Below, in pieces: positions 1-7,891 of a DNA stretch of 64,000 nucleotides. The translations under genes and the position numbers were made by a program. The stretch is taken from NCBI RefSeq assembly GCF_947501225.1, contig NZ_CANMUW010000002.1:1-64000 (forward strand), given 5' to 3'. The notes below the pieces were generated by a model, which saw only the letters and a program-made list of their open reading frames with translations, had not been told where the DNA came from and did not search any database. The stretch's first letter is position 1. Each line of letters opens with the position of its first letter. The DNA comes from an uncultured Shewanella sp. Lineage in GTDB: Bacteria > Pseudomonadota > Gammaproteobacteria > Enterobacterales > Shewanellaceae.

Positions 1-202
1 GAATCGTTGAATCTCAGATACAAAAAAGCCCTAACTATATGTCAGGGCTTAAATGATGGTACCCGAGGCCGGACTTGCGCCGGTACGTGTATTTCAACAG
101 CGCGAGGGATTAGGCTTTCTGAACTGAATCGTTGAATCTCAGATACAAAAAAGCCCTAACTATATGTCAGGGCTTAAATGATGGTACCCGAGGCCGGACT
201 TG
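1..202. repeat. Tandem 77-bp duplication around the tRNA-Leu 3' end
   Basis: Positions 1-77 and 126-202 are identical. Each copy carries a hairpin terminator (about 25-52 and 150-177, arms AGCCCT/AGGGCT) and the 3' end of a minus-strand tRNA-Leu including the CCA complement. Only the second copy continues into an intact tRNA; the first diverges and decays. The window starts exactly at the first base of the first copy, so the duplication may extend to the left. Confidence 0.85.
57..118 (-). pseudogene. Decayed tRNA-Leu copy (3' half)
   Basis: Read on the minus strand, this has the CCA end, acceptor and T-arm of tRNA-Leu, identical to the intact gene at 182-267 for its first 21 bases. The T-loop is then altered (GCGCC instead of GAACC in + orientation), and past a recognisable GCGAGGGATT piece of the anticodon arm the similarity fades. 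No 5' half is seen. It cannot fold as a tRNA and is best read as a remnant of a duplicated gene. Confidence 0.7.
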
Positions 203-267
203 AACCGGCACGCTTATTCAGCGAGGGATTTTAAATCCCTTGTGTCTACCAATTCCACCACTCGGGC
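182..267 (-). tRNA. tRNA-Leu (UAA)
   Basis: The reverse complement begins GCCCGAGTGG, has D-loop GGTAGACA, an anticodon arm AGGGA-TTTAAAA-TCCCT giving anticodon UAA, a long class II variable arm, T-arm GGTTCAAGTCC and an encoded CCA. Its length of 86 nt fits tRNA-Leu. The order Gly-Cys-Leu downstream of pgsA matches E. coli glyW-cysT-leuZ. A terminator hairpin follows at about 150-177. Confidence 0.95.
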
Positions 268-352
268 AAACTCTATGACTCTGATGATACGTATCATTGG
301 TAGTAGATACTGCCTGCCCCTGTTAAAGAGACAAACTCATCATAATCGAATA

Positions 353-426
353 TGGAGGCGCGACCCGGAGTCGAACCGAGATCGACGGATTTGCAATCCG
401 CAGCATAGCCATTCTGCCATCGCGCC
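353..426 (-). tRNA. tRNA-Cys (GCA)
   Basis: The reverse complement starts GGCGCGATGGCAGAATGG, has an anticodon arm with GCA within GGATTGCAAATCC, T-arm GGTTCGACTCC and encoded CCA. Length 74 nt, equal to E. coli cysT, and the gene occupies the same place between tRNA-Gly and tRNA-Leu. Confidence 0.96.
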
Positions 427-477
427 ATATTGTTTATCTTCGAAGAAGATAATGTCCAAATCCTCTATCAGAAAATT

Positions 478-574
478 TGGAGCGACATATCGGGTTATAA
501 ACCAATCACCGATATCCTATACCTAGGTATCGCGCACTTGACATAAATAAAGAGTCAACTGAGCTAATGTCGCA
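478..574 (-). pseudogene. Decayed tRNA-Gly copy
   Basis: Both ends match the intact tRNA-Gly at 591-666: the CCA/acceptor/T-stem side (TGGAGCGACATATCGGGTT) and the 5' side (GAGCTAATGTCGCA). The centre is scrambled and about 20 nt too long, with a disrupted T-loop and no clean anticodon arm. It is a full-length but degenerate duplicate. Confidence 0.75.
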
Positions 575-590
575 TCTTTTATCGAAAATT

Positions 591-666
591 TGGAGCGACA
601 TATCGGGTTCGAACCGATGACCTATACCTTGGCAAGGTATCGCTCTACCAACTGAGCTAATGTCGC
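591..666 (-). tRNA. tRNA-Gly (GCC)
   Basis: The reverse complement starts GCGACATTAGCTCAGTTGG, has anticodon GCC in ATACCTTGCCAAGGTAT, T-arm GGTTCGAACCC and encoded CCA; 76 nt. It is the first tRNA after pgsA on the minus strand, as glyW is in E. coli. Confidence 0.96.
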
Positions 667-703
667 ATAATCTTACGTAACAACAATATCTGTAATCATC
701 ACC

Positions 704-747
704 GAAGGTATCGCACTTTCACCTTTAGCAACTGAGCTAATGTCGCA
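704..747 (-). pseudogene. tRNA-Gly 5'-half remnant
   Basis: The segment AGCAACTGAGCTAATGTCGCA plus a preceding GGTATCGC stretch matches the 5' acceptor, D-arm and part of the anticodon arm of tRNA-Gly. No 3' half follows. It is the third tRNA-Gly-derived piece in about 270 bp. Confidence 0.65.
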
Positions 748-888
748 TTTCAAATTTTCTTGCCTTCAGGAATTTGCATCGCTGCTTTCCCCTGACTGCG
801 GAATGGCATTCTACCGATTTAGGGCCAAGAGTCAATCGCATATTTGACGATAAATGACTGCTTGCACACTAAATAGTCTTATTGCATT

Positions 889-1446
889 TTAATTACCCGA
901 TTCGGACGTAAGGTCGCCCCATGCAGCCCGGATATAACTCAACATAGACCAGAAAGTGAGTACAGCGGCAATATAGAACAGACCGAAAGCGGTATAGGTG
1001 AGGAGATCATTCGGCTTCCAGATCAAACCAATAATTGCAATCATTTGGGCTGCAGTCTTATATTTACCAATCCAGGACACGGCCACTGCGCCTCGTTTAC
1101 CAATTTCGGCCATCCACTCTCTCAGTGCCGAAATCACAATCTCTCTACCGATCATAAATAATGCCGGTAGTGTCAGCCAGATATTATTAAATTCGGCAAC
1201 AAGAAGTACCAGTGCAGTCGTAACCATTATCTTATCGGCGACGGGATCCAGAAAGGCACCAAATCGAGTAGACTGCTTTAATTTTCTCGCGGCATAGCCA
1301 TCGAGAGCATCAGTAACGGCAGCCAACCAGAATACGAAGGCAGCAACGAAGGGAGCCCATGAGTATGGCAAATAAAAAATCACCACGAAAACAGGCAATA
1401 AAAACAGCCTGAAAAAAGTTAACGCTATAGGTATATTAAACGGCAT
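889..1446 (-). CDS. pgsA: CDP-diacylglycerol--glycerol-3-phosphate 3-phosphatidyltransferase
   Basis: The enzyme makes phosphatidylglycerol phosphate from CDP-diacylglycerol and glycerol-3-phosphate, the committed step to phosphatidylglycerol and cardiolipin, in the inner membrane. The full CDP-alcohol phosphotransferase signature is present: D46-x2-D49-G50-x2-A53-R54-x8-G63-x3-D67-x3-D71, with several hydrophobic segments around it. Its 185 residues are normal for the family. It is the last gene of a uvrY-uvrC-pgsA operon, starting about 47 nt after the uvrC stop, and is followed by the tRNA cluster; this order is conserved in gammaproteobacteria. Confidence 0.97.
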   Translation of the reverse strand: MPFNIPIALTFFRLFLLPVFVVIFYLPYSWAPFVAAFVFWLAAVTDALDGYAARKLKQSTRFGAFLDPVADKIMVTTALVLLVAEFNNIWLTLPALFMIGREIVISALREWMAEIGKRGAVAVSWIGKYKTAAQMIAIIGLIWKPNDLLTYTAFGLFYIAAVLTFWSMLSYIRAAWGDLTSESGN

Positions 1447-1493
1447 GAGAAAACCAATAGTTTAAAAGCAGCGACAATCTTGCCTTAATTTTA

Positions 1494-3323
1494 CTACCCT
1501 CGCAATGAATCATGTATCGTTTGTGCCATTTCTAAACTAATACCGGGAACTTTAGCCAGTTCTGCCACACTTGCGCCCTTAACTTCCTGTATACCACCTA
1601 AATATTGTAACAGCGCCTTCCGACGTTTAGGGCCAACCCCTGCAATGGATTCTAAGCTGGAGGTATTCCTCGTCTTTTGGCGCTTATTTCTATGCCCGGT
1701 AATAGCAAATCGATGTGATTCATCTCGAATATGCTGAATCAGGTGCAAAGCGCCGGAATCAGCCGGAATGGTAAACGCCTGTTCATTTTCGCCATAGATT
1801 AAGGTCTCTAAGCCGGGCTTTCTTCCCTCACCTTTAGCTACCCCGATCAACAAAGGAACTTTATCTATATCAACAAACTTCTCATCGACAATCTTCTGTG
1901 CGATACGAAGTTGTCCCGTTCCACCATCGATAAACAGAATATCCGGGATCTTGCCACTCTTATCAATTTTATCAAACCGCCTTGTTATCGCCTGTTTCAT
2001 CGCGCCATAGTCATCGCCGGGGGCAATCCCGTTAATATTGTAGCGCCGGTAATCGGCTTTACTTGGCCCCTCTCGATTAAATACGACACAAGAAGCAACG
2101 GTGCTCTCCCCCATAGTGTGACTGATGTCGAAGCACTCCATTCTCTTGATCGGCTCAGATATCTCCAGCGCCTCTTCCAGCAACAGGAAGCGTTGCTCAA
2201 CCGTGTTCTTGTGAGACAGGCGGGTATTGACCGCATTGGTGGCATTGGTCACTGCAAGTCGTAAAAAATTGGCCCTTTCACTGCGAACATTTGTCTTTAT
2301 CTCAACCCGCTTTTCCAGGGCTGACTGTATCGCGCGCTCTAACTCAGGCAGATCTTCAAAGCTGTGGCTCAATAATATCTCTTTAGGAACGGTTCGCTGA
2401 CTGTCTCTATTGAGATAAAATTGGATCATAAATGCACTAAGGACTTCATCCAGTTCTGTTTTAGCAGGCACACTAGGGTAATAACTCCTGCTACCGAATA
2501 TTTTTCCGTCACGAATAAACAGCAGGTGAAAACAGGCGACGCCAGAGGCATAGTAGGCACCGATAACATCCATATCACCCGATGTATTTGACACCTCCTG
2601 CTGCTCCGCAACCCTTCTTAAGGCGGCAATTTGATCTCTATAACTTGCCGCCTGCTCATACTCTAGAGCCAGTGCAGATGCTTCCATTTTAGCAACCAAC
2701 TCAGTCATTACCTGCAGATCTTTTCCCTTAAGGAAAAGATTGACAAGCTTAACCTGAATCGCATATTCATCATCGCTGATTTTATTAACACAAGGAGCAC
2801 TGCATCGACCGATCTGATATTGCAAACAGGGGCGTGAACGAGATTTATAGTAAAGATCGTCACACTGCCTGATAGGAAAGATCTTCTGCAACAGGTGCAG
2901 GCTCTCTCTGACCGCCCCTCCATTAGGGTATGGGCCAAAGTAGCTCCCCTTATCCCGCTTAGGGCCACGGTGATAAGCCAACCTGGGGTGTTTGTGTTCA
3001 CTTAATAAAATATATGGATAGGATTTATCGTCTCGAAGCAGGACATTATACCTGGGCATATACTGCTTGATATAATCGTTTTCAAGAATGAGGGCATCGG
3101 TTTCACTATGCGTCACGGTGACATCAATATTGGCGATATGTGAGACCAATGCCTGGGTTTTGACATTATGTAAGTTGCTACGGAAATAGGAGCTTAATCG
3201 CTTCTTTAAATCTTTAGCCTTACCGACATAGATAACCGTACCCTCTTCGTCATACATACGGTAAACACCTGATGATGAGGAGACGGTCTTTAAAAATACC
3301 TTAGAATCAAACGAAGTTGGCAT
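1494..3323 (-). CDS. uvrC: Excinuclease ABC subunit C
   Basis: UvrC makes both incisions in nucleotide excision repair with UvrA and UvrB. The N-terminal GIY-YIG nuclease is evident ([10 protein letters not shown] then [14 protein letters not shown]), followed by the cysteine-containing central region ([13 protein letters not shown]), a UVR UvrB-binding motif near residue 200, the RNase H-like second nuclease and a C-terminal helix-hairpin-helix pair ([26 protein letters not shown]). I chose ATG at 3323, giving 609 residues starting MPTSF; an upstream in-frame TTG at 3332 is possible. No strong ribosome site is visible. It lies 21 nt after uvrY, as in E. coli. Confidence 0.97.
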   Translation of the reverse strand: MPTSFDSKVFLKTVSSSSGVYRMYDEEGTVIYVGKAKDLKKRLSSYFRSNLHNVKTQALVSHIANIDVTVTHSETDALILENDYIKQYMPRYNVLLRDDKSYPYILLSEHKHPRLAYHRGPKRDKGSYFGPYPNGGAVRESLHLLQKIFPIRQCDDLYYKSRSRPCLQYQIGRCSAPCVNKISDDEYAIQVKLVNLFLKGKDLQVMTELVAKMEASALALEYEQAASYRDQIAALRRVAEQQEVSNTSGDMDVIGAYYASGVACFHLLFIRDGKIFGSRSYYPSVPAKTELDEVLSAFMIQFYLNRDSQRTVPKEILLSHSFEDLPELERAIQSALEKRVEIKTNVRSERANFLRLAVTNATNAVNTRLSHKNTVEQRFLLLEEALEISEPIKRMECFDISHTMGESTVASCVVFNREGPSKADYRRYNINGIAPGDDYGAMKQAITRRFDKIDKSGKIPDILFIDGGTGQLRIAQKIVDEKFVDIDKVPLLIGVAKGEGRKPGLETLIYGENEQAFTIPADSGALHLIQHIRDESHRFAITGHRNKRQKTRNTSSLESIAGVGPKRRKALLQYLGGIQEVKGASVAELAKVPGISLEMAQTIHDSLRG

Positions 3324-3344
3324 ATTGTTCAAATAAAGCGGCGG

Positions 3345-3989
3345 TTAAAACTGACCGGTATCTAACATTTTATAACGAATTGCCAATCTAGTCAGCTCGA
3401 CGTCGCCATTGATGCCAAGTTTGGCGAATAATCGATACCTGTAGCTATTCACCGTTTTAGGGCTTAGGTTTAACTGCTCTGAGATATCATTTACCTTCTC
3501 GCCACTGGTGATCATCATCATGATCTGCAGCTCTCGCTCGGACAATGATTTAAAAGGGTTCTCTTCCGATTGATTAAACTGGCTTAATGCCATCTGTTGC
3601 GCAATCTCCGGAGAGAGGTATCTTTGCCCGTGCGCTACCTGACGGATAGCCTGAAGCACCTCGGGAGGTGTGGCCCCTTTTGTGAGATATCCCGAGGCCC
3701 CCGCTTGCATGACTTTTGTCGGAAATGGATCTTCAGTGTGAATGGTTAATACAATAATCTTTGCATGGGGTTGATAGCGCAGAATCTTTCTGGTTGCTTC
3801 CAGGCCGCCGATCCCCGGCATATTCATATCCATCAGGATAACATCAGCTTCGTTATTACGACTCCACTGAACAACGGTTTCGCCATCACCGGCCTCACCC
3901 ACCACTTTTATCCCGCGTTCATCTTCAAGGATACGACGGATCCCCGTACGAACTAATTCATGATCATCGACCAAATATACTGATATCAA
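3345..3989 (-). CDS. uvrY: UvrY/GacA-type response regulator (TTG start)
   Basis: This is the partner regulator of the BarA kinase, which in gammaproteobacteria activates small RNAs that titrate CsrA. The receiver domain has acidic residues D8-D9, phospho-acceptor D54 (ILMDMNMPG) and K104-region TKGA; a LuxR-type helix-turn-helix fills the C-terminus (SLSERELQIMMMI...SPKTVNSYRYRL). The length of 214 is standard. The start is TTG, with AAGG about 8-10 nt upstream; MISVYLVDDHE aligns with the family start. It leads the uvrY-uvrC-pgsA operon. A long inverted repeat lies upstream at 4154-4184. Confidence 0.95.
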   Translation of the reverse strand: MISVYLVDDHELVRTGIRRILEDERGIKVVGEAGDGETVVQWSRNNEADVILMDMNMPGIGGLEATRKILRYQPHAKIIVLTIHTEDPFPTKVMQAGASGYLTKGATPPEVLQAIRQVAHGQRYLSPEIAQQMALSQFNQSEENPFKSLSERELQIMMMITSGEKVNDISEQLNLSPKTVNSYRYRLFAKLGINGDVELTRLAIRYKMLDTGQF

Positions 3990-4479
3990 CTGAAATTTAC
4001 CTTAGGAGTCGGATGATGAATCTAAAGTCGATTCAAATCTTATTTATCCGTAATTTAGCCCATTAGTGAACAATAGGAAAGCAGTATTTATAATATTGTA
4101 ACATAATGAATTTAAAGTAAACTATTGCACAAAACAGTTGACAAACATGACTCTAACTATTCATGTAACAACAATGAATAGTTAACACACAGGTCAGCTC
4201 ATCTCCTCACCTACCTGCTATCCCTCAGATTATCAACAAAAATATAAAATACTAACCGTTAAAGGACAGTTGTAGACCGTTCAAATGCCATGGATAGCGA
4301 GAGTATAAGACATAACAAATTGCATAATACCTGCCCGGAAAACCACCAGCTCTTCGCTGTATCATTATGTCAAAAGCCAGAAGTTGTGCGCATCAGCAAC
4401 TCAGGTTCGGTTCTGCCATATCAGTTGATATATAAGGAAATTCGATAACTCTTTCAAAATACCAATGAATAATCAAAGG
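3990..4479. promoter_or_regulatory. Intergenic region upstream of uvrY
   Basis: These 490 bp hold the uvrY promoter region and the 3' flank of the LuxR-type gene. No reading frame is convincing. The A+T-rich stretch 4080-4140 contains TATAAT-like words on the minus strand, but I cannot assign a promoter with confidence. The main visible structure is the inverted repeat at 4154-4184. Confidence 0.4.
4154..4184. repeat. Perfect 11-bp inverted repeat
   Basis: TAACTATTCAT at 4154-4164 and ATGAATAGTTA at 4174-4184 are exact reverse complements separated by 9 nt. There is no T-run on either side, so it is not a normal intrinsic terminator. It lies about 165 bp upstream of uvrY, so an operator or RNA hairpin is possible. 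Confidence 0.7.
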
Positions 4480-5202
4480 TTATAACAGGCTAAGCTTGCC
4501 GGCCTCAAAAATCAGTTGTGCCATGTTTCGCGCTTTCAGTGTCTGTTTGAGCACTGACAAGTGATAATCGACTCCCCGCAGAGTCAAACTCAAGCTTGAT
4601 GAGATCTCTTCTCTGCCCGATCCGTTAGCTAAATGGGTAAGGATGCAGGCAGAGATAGGGCTGACGATATTATAATCCACTAAAGGGTTGATATCGGCGC
4701 CATGATGAAGCGCTATTTGTGTTTGAAGGCGGGCCAGGTAGCGCTCAACCTCATCAATCCTATCCAGTAAATCTTCAACCTTTTCTGAACCTGACAGTAT
4801 CAGGTTAAATCGTCCCGCCAGCTGAGGTGACACGGGACATGATACCGAAACTGTTACCATCTCGCCTATCTGTTGACTCTTAAGGTAACGTTTCATTCCA
4901 GCAGGCAAGTGACTCTGTGGCCATACAAACACAGAGCCACTGATAAGATTGCCAACTACCTCTTCCATACTCTTTAAGTACAACACCTTTTGTCGCCATA
5001 AGTTCAAACCTTTCATGGAGCTGGCATATAACTTCCGACGTTTGGTGAAATTACGGATATGATGAATATTACTGCCCATCTTTCGCCCCCAATCCGAAGG
5101 GGTGTGAAGATCATAGCAGTAACAGATCTCATCGAGTTCCAGGTCTATGCACCCTTGTTGTAACAAAGCTCTCAGCTTTGCCGATAGCGATAATTGACTC
5201 AT
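4480..5202 (-). CDS. LuxR-type helix-turn-helix regulator
   Basis: A 240-residue protein whose last ~60 residues form a LuxR/GerE-like helix-turn-helix (ISACILTHLANGSGREEISS then LRGVDYHLSVLKQTLKARNM), with an N-terminal half resembling the autoinducer-binding type of fold only weakly. No receiver aspartate is seen, so it is not a classical response regulator. Start ATG with GGGAG 5 nt upstream. It lies 57 nt downstream of the Cys-pair gene and on the same strand as rdhAB, so it may be co-transcribed with the dehalogenase genes. The ligand and targets are unknown; alternatively it belongs to the core uvrY neighbourhood. Confidence 0.75.
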   Translation of the reverse strand: MSQLSLSAKLRALLQQGCIDLELDEICYCYDLHTPSDWGRKMGSNIHHIRNFTKRRKLYASSMKGLNLWRQKVLYLKSMEEVVGNLISGSVFVWPQSHLPAGMKRYLKSQQIGEMVTVSVSCPVSPQLAGRFNLILSGSEKVEDLLDRIDEVERYLARLQTQIALHHGADINPLVDYNIVSPISACILTHLANGSGREEISSSLSLTLRGVDYHLSVLKQTLKARNMAQLIFEAGKLSLL

Positions 5203-5259
5203 ATATCTCCCGCTTTAATCTTTACCATAGCCCTGAAGCTCTGCTCCGCAGAGACTCAT

Positions 5260-5901
5260 CTAAGCGCAGTTATCTGTTTTCAGGTCATCAAATGATGCAG
5301 GCAGGCGGCACTTAAACACCTGTTGTTTTTGCTGTTTAATTCGTTGTAAAAGCAGTTTTGATACCTCAAAAGCACTTCCCTCAAACTCTACCTGCAGCGG
5401 CTCCCTGGCTCGTTCAAAGTTCCCCAGCTGCCTCAGCAACTCAGCTGCCAGTAACCTCTCCTGCACTGCATCCATGTTCAGTATCAATAGCAATGCCTCC
5501 ATATTACTTCGCTCACGCTCGCTCCATTGGACCAAAGTTGCCTTTTCGGTGCGGTACTTATGGTTGGCAAGTTGCCAAAGTCTCAGGCGAATATACAACT
5601 GATGCTCCGAGGGCTGCTTGCCATACTCCTCAATCAGGGCCCATAATTCGTCTTCATCGAGGCTCTGATACGCCATTGCATTATCTTTACCCTCTGGCGC
5701 TGCTTTCAGTTCGGGCAGCCAGACCTCCGCCTTACAGTGTCCGCATTTAACCAGCAGTGACTGCTGTGGGACCATAGGACTATCGACATAACCATCACTC
5801 CACAACGATGCAGTTCGTGCATCCACCTCGAGCAGTGGCCGCAGAGTGAGGCAGCCACCACAATGGTTACACTCTTTAAAGACCTCTGTTCCATATCTCA
5901 T
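5260..5901 (-). CDS. Hypothetical protein with paired CxxC motifs, downstream of rdhAB
   Basis: I do not recognise a function. Starting at ATG 5901 (CCGGAG 9 nt upstream, better than ATG 5952) the protein has 213 residues. Its N-terminus carries C11-N-H-C14-G-G-C17 and, ~40 residues on, CGHC, which looks like a zinc ribbon or other metal site. The rest is rich in helix-forming residues (ELWALIEEYGKQPSEHQL; AAELLRQLGNFERAREPL) reminiscent of TPR-like repeats. No signal peptide or membrane segment is seen. It lies 123 nt after rdhB and 57 nt before the LuxR-type gene, on the same strand. A maturation or regulatory role for the dehalogenase is conceivable but unsupported. Confidence 0.7.
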   Translation of the reverse strand: MRYGTEVFKECNHCGGCLTLRPLLEVDARTASLWSDGYVDSPMVPQQSLLVKCGHCKAEVWLPELKAAPEGKDNAMAYQSLDEDELWALIEEYGKQPSEHQLYIRLRLWQLANHKYRTEKATLVQWSERERSNMEALLLILNMDAVQERLLAAELLRQLGNFERAREPLQVEFEGSAFEVSKLLLQRIKQQKQQVFKCRLPASFDDLKTDNCA

Positions 5902-6024
5902 GATAAATAACTCCGGTACATTAAACTTTCCGCTCGCTTCACCTTCAGGCATAGATCACTGTACCTGACACAGGCCTGTGTCGACGGTGATGTCGACGCA
6001 AGCCAAACCTTCAAGAGCCGGGTG

Positions 6025-6303
6025 TCACAAACGGGTCCCCTTTGGCAGGTACTTACGGATTATGAATGCCATTAACAGCAAGCCAGGCAGACAAAATACC
6101 GTCAAACCCAGAGAACCGGACTGAGGCACGTCCTCGATAAATGAACTGCCGGCCCACCCTATGCCAAACAAGAACGTCAGCCCACCGGTTATGAGTCCGG
6201 CCCAGGCAAACCAGGGCATCTTTACCTTAATAGATATATAGGCGAACGCCTGAACTCCGAGGGTGAACAAAATACCCATAATAAAAAACTCTAAAAGCTC
6301 CAT
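6025..6303 (-). CDS. rdhB: Reductive dehalogenase membrane anchor RdhB
   Basis: A 92-residue hydrophobic protein with three predicted membrane segments (about 6-26, 29-50, 65-85) and an intervening WAGSSFIEDVPQSGSLG loop typical of the small RdhB/PceB anchors that hold the exported RdhA at the outer face of the cytoplasmic membrane. ATG at 6303 is chosen because TAAGGAG precedes it by 7 nt; that ribosome site overlaps the rdhA stop codon, so the two genes are translationally linked with a 10-nt gap. The reading frame stays open upstream inside rdhA, but that extension is hydrophilic, Cys-rich and not part of the family. Confidence 0.88.
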   Translation of the reverse strand: MELLEFFIMGILFTLGVQAFAYISIKVKMPWFAWAGLITGGLTFLFGIGWAGSSFIEDVPQSGSLGLTVFCLPGLLLMAFIIRKYLPKGTRL

Positions 6304-6313
6304 AACAAACTCC

Positions 6314-7891
6314 TTATGAACGGCCAACTGCGCCAAATACATTACGGTTGGTTGGGTTAACTCGCATTCCCTCACCGGTATTCCAGAACTTAGTAACCTT
6401 GGCGGGGTTTTCAGTAGACCCATAACCAAATGCCGGATGCATCTCTGACATGGCACCATGCAGCGCACTGGGCACAAAAGGATTAGCCGCGACGATCATC
6501 CAATGATGCCAATAATCGGGCTCATTGAAGGTACAGGAGGCGATACAGGCACCACAATCGGTATCACTCTCAAGCCAGTAGTCGAAACACCTTTTCGAGT
6601 CGCTATGGAACTTCTTGATCCCCTCGTGGTTATTCCAGGTATAACCGGGCTGTTCGGCATGTTCACCGCCGAAGGTGTAACTGGTATCCTCACGGGTATC
6701 CAGGGCTTTACTGGGACAAGCATCGGCGCACTTTTTACAGGTCTTACAGAACTCAGTGATCCCCCAACTTCGGGCCTTATCGTGCTCGACAAAATCAAAA
6801 TCTGTGTAGACCTTACACAGGCGAATCCGAGGGCCATATCCGGGTACGATCAATTGAGCATTTCGGGCACCTTCCCCCAAGCCCGCTGCAATGCCATAGG
6901 CAACCGAGTTACCGAGATCATTGCCGCTGGCAACGGCATGGTAGCCCAGCCCCTTAATAAATTGGGCCATTTGGGATGCCAAAGTGGCCATCTTTGTGTA
7001 GCCATCACCTACGGTTCCAGCGCAGGTGCGGGACGGTGCGGTGGCCATGTTGTCGTAATCCATAGGAACCGCCATCACGATCACTGTCTTGGGCTCGAAG
7101 GGAAAGTCCTTCTCCCAGCTCAGTTCACGATCCTCTGGCTTGAAGTGCTCCATCATCCCCTGCATCGCCTTGGCCATCTCCTGAGGATCAGAGATTTTAC
7201 TGACCCCCATACGCTCCGCACCTTCCATCATCTCCACAGTCGCACCGGCATTGTAGATAGGGTCGTAGTCCCAGCGTTTGTCACGCTTGGCTATACCACA
7301 GCGAACCGCACCAAACAGACGAGCGGCACTGCGTATTGCGTTTGATGCCTCCAGCTTGCTGCCAAACTGGTACTGTTCATGCTCGACACCGGATTGATCC
7401 CATGAAAACCACTGGGTATCCGGTATGCCCATGGCACCGAGGCGAAGATCCCACTTGTGAGGCGGACACCATCCGGCATGCTGCAGCGCGGTATCCAGTT
7501 GGGTGAAGCCGGGACGTGAGTTATCCCAGCCCTTATGTTCATATCTGGGCACCTGAAGCTGAAAATTATAGCGCGAGTCGTTTTTAACCAGTCGACCAAA
7601 CTGCTCATTTCGCTCGGGATAGCGCATCATCAAGTGTGGGCTACCGGCATAGGACCACATAGTATCCCGCTGAGGAAAAGGCTTAAAATCATCGGCAAGA
7701 TCCGGCCAGCTTTTGTCGACCTTTCCCTCGATAGATGCCCTGCCGACTCCGAATGCCCCCAAGCCTGAGGCCAGCACCACACCACCACCTATGGCTGCAC
7801 GTTTAAAAAGTTTCCGCCGCTCAGGATTATCGAGTAAACCTTGTGAGTGCTCGTTAGCATTATCATCGTCTACTATTTTATTGTTCGTCAT
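6314..7891 (-). CDS. rdhA: Respiratory reductive dehalogenase catalytic subunit RdhA
   Basis: This corrinoid/iron-sulfur enzyme removes halogens reductively from organohalides, acting as a terminal reductase. The 525 residues begin with a Tat signal (R25-R26-K-L-F-K, then a hydrophobic stretch to ~50). Residues 338-360 (GLGEGARN...GYGPRIRLCKV) are the family's cofactor-domain signature; Y298 (GDGYTKMA) and R343 are candidates for the catalytic Tyr and Arg. Two [4Fe-4S] motifs follow: C382-x2-C385-x2-C388-x3-C392-P and C446-x2-C449-x3-C453, with C435 as the likely remaining ligand. It is followed directly by rdhB. Shewanella sediminis is one of few non-obligate dehalogenators known to carry such genes. 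The substrate cannot be told from sequence. Confidence 0.95.
   Translation of the reverse strand: MTNNKIVDDDNANEHSQGLLDNPERRKLFKRAAIGGGVVLASGLGAFGVGRASIEGKVDKSWPDLADDFKPFPQRDTMWSYAGSPHLMMRYPERNEQFGRLVKNDSRYNFQLQVPRYEHKGWDNSRPGFTQLDTALQHAGWCPPHKWDLRLGAMGIPDTQWFSWDQSGVEHEQYQFGSKLEASNAIRSAARLFGAVRCGIAKRDKRWDYDPIYNAGATVEMMEGAERMGVSKISDPQEMAKAMQGMMEHFKPEDRELSWEKDFPFEPKTVIVMAVPMDYDNMATAPSRTCAGTVGDGYTKMATLASQMAQFIKGLGYHAVASGNDLGNSVAYGIAAGLGEGARNAQLIVPGYGPRIRLCKVYTDFDFVEHDKARSWGITEFCKTCKKCADACPSKALDTREDTSYTFGGEHAEQPGYTWNNHEGIKKFHSDSKRCFDYWLESDTDCGACIASCTFNEPDYWHHWMIVAANPFVPSALHGAMSEMHPAFGYGSTENPAKVTKFWNTGEGMRVNPTNRNVFGAVGRS

Noticed and set aside
200..526. 108-codon open frame across the tRNA-Leu and tRNA-Cys region
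   Set aside because: It runs antisense through two intact tRNA genes and has no ribosome site.
6304..6477. Upstream extension of rdhB (58 codons)
   Set aside because: It overlaps the end of rdhA out of frame, is hydrophilic and Cys-rich unlike RdhB, and a good ribosome site supports the internal ATG at 6303.
6458..7345. A 295-codon open frame on the plus strand inside rdhA
   Set aside because: It is antisense to a clearly real, motif-rich gene, has no ribosome site and no recognisable domain; it is a codon-bias shadow.
6314..7891. RdhA gene read as epoxyqueuosine reductase (QueG), a related Fe-S/corrinoid protein
   Set aside because: QueG lacks a Tat signal and has no membrane-anchor partner; this protein has both and the longer respiratory RdhA layout.
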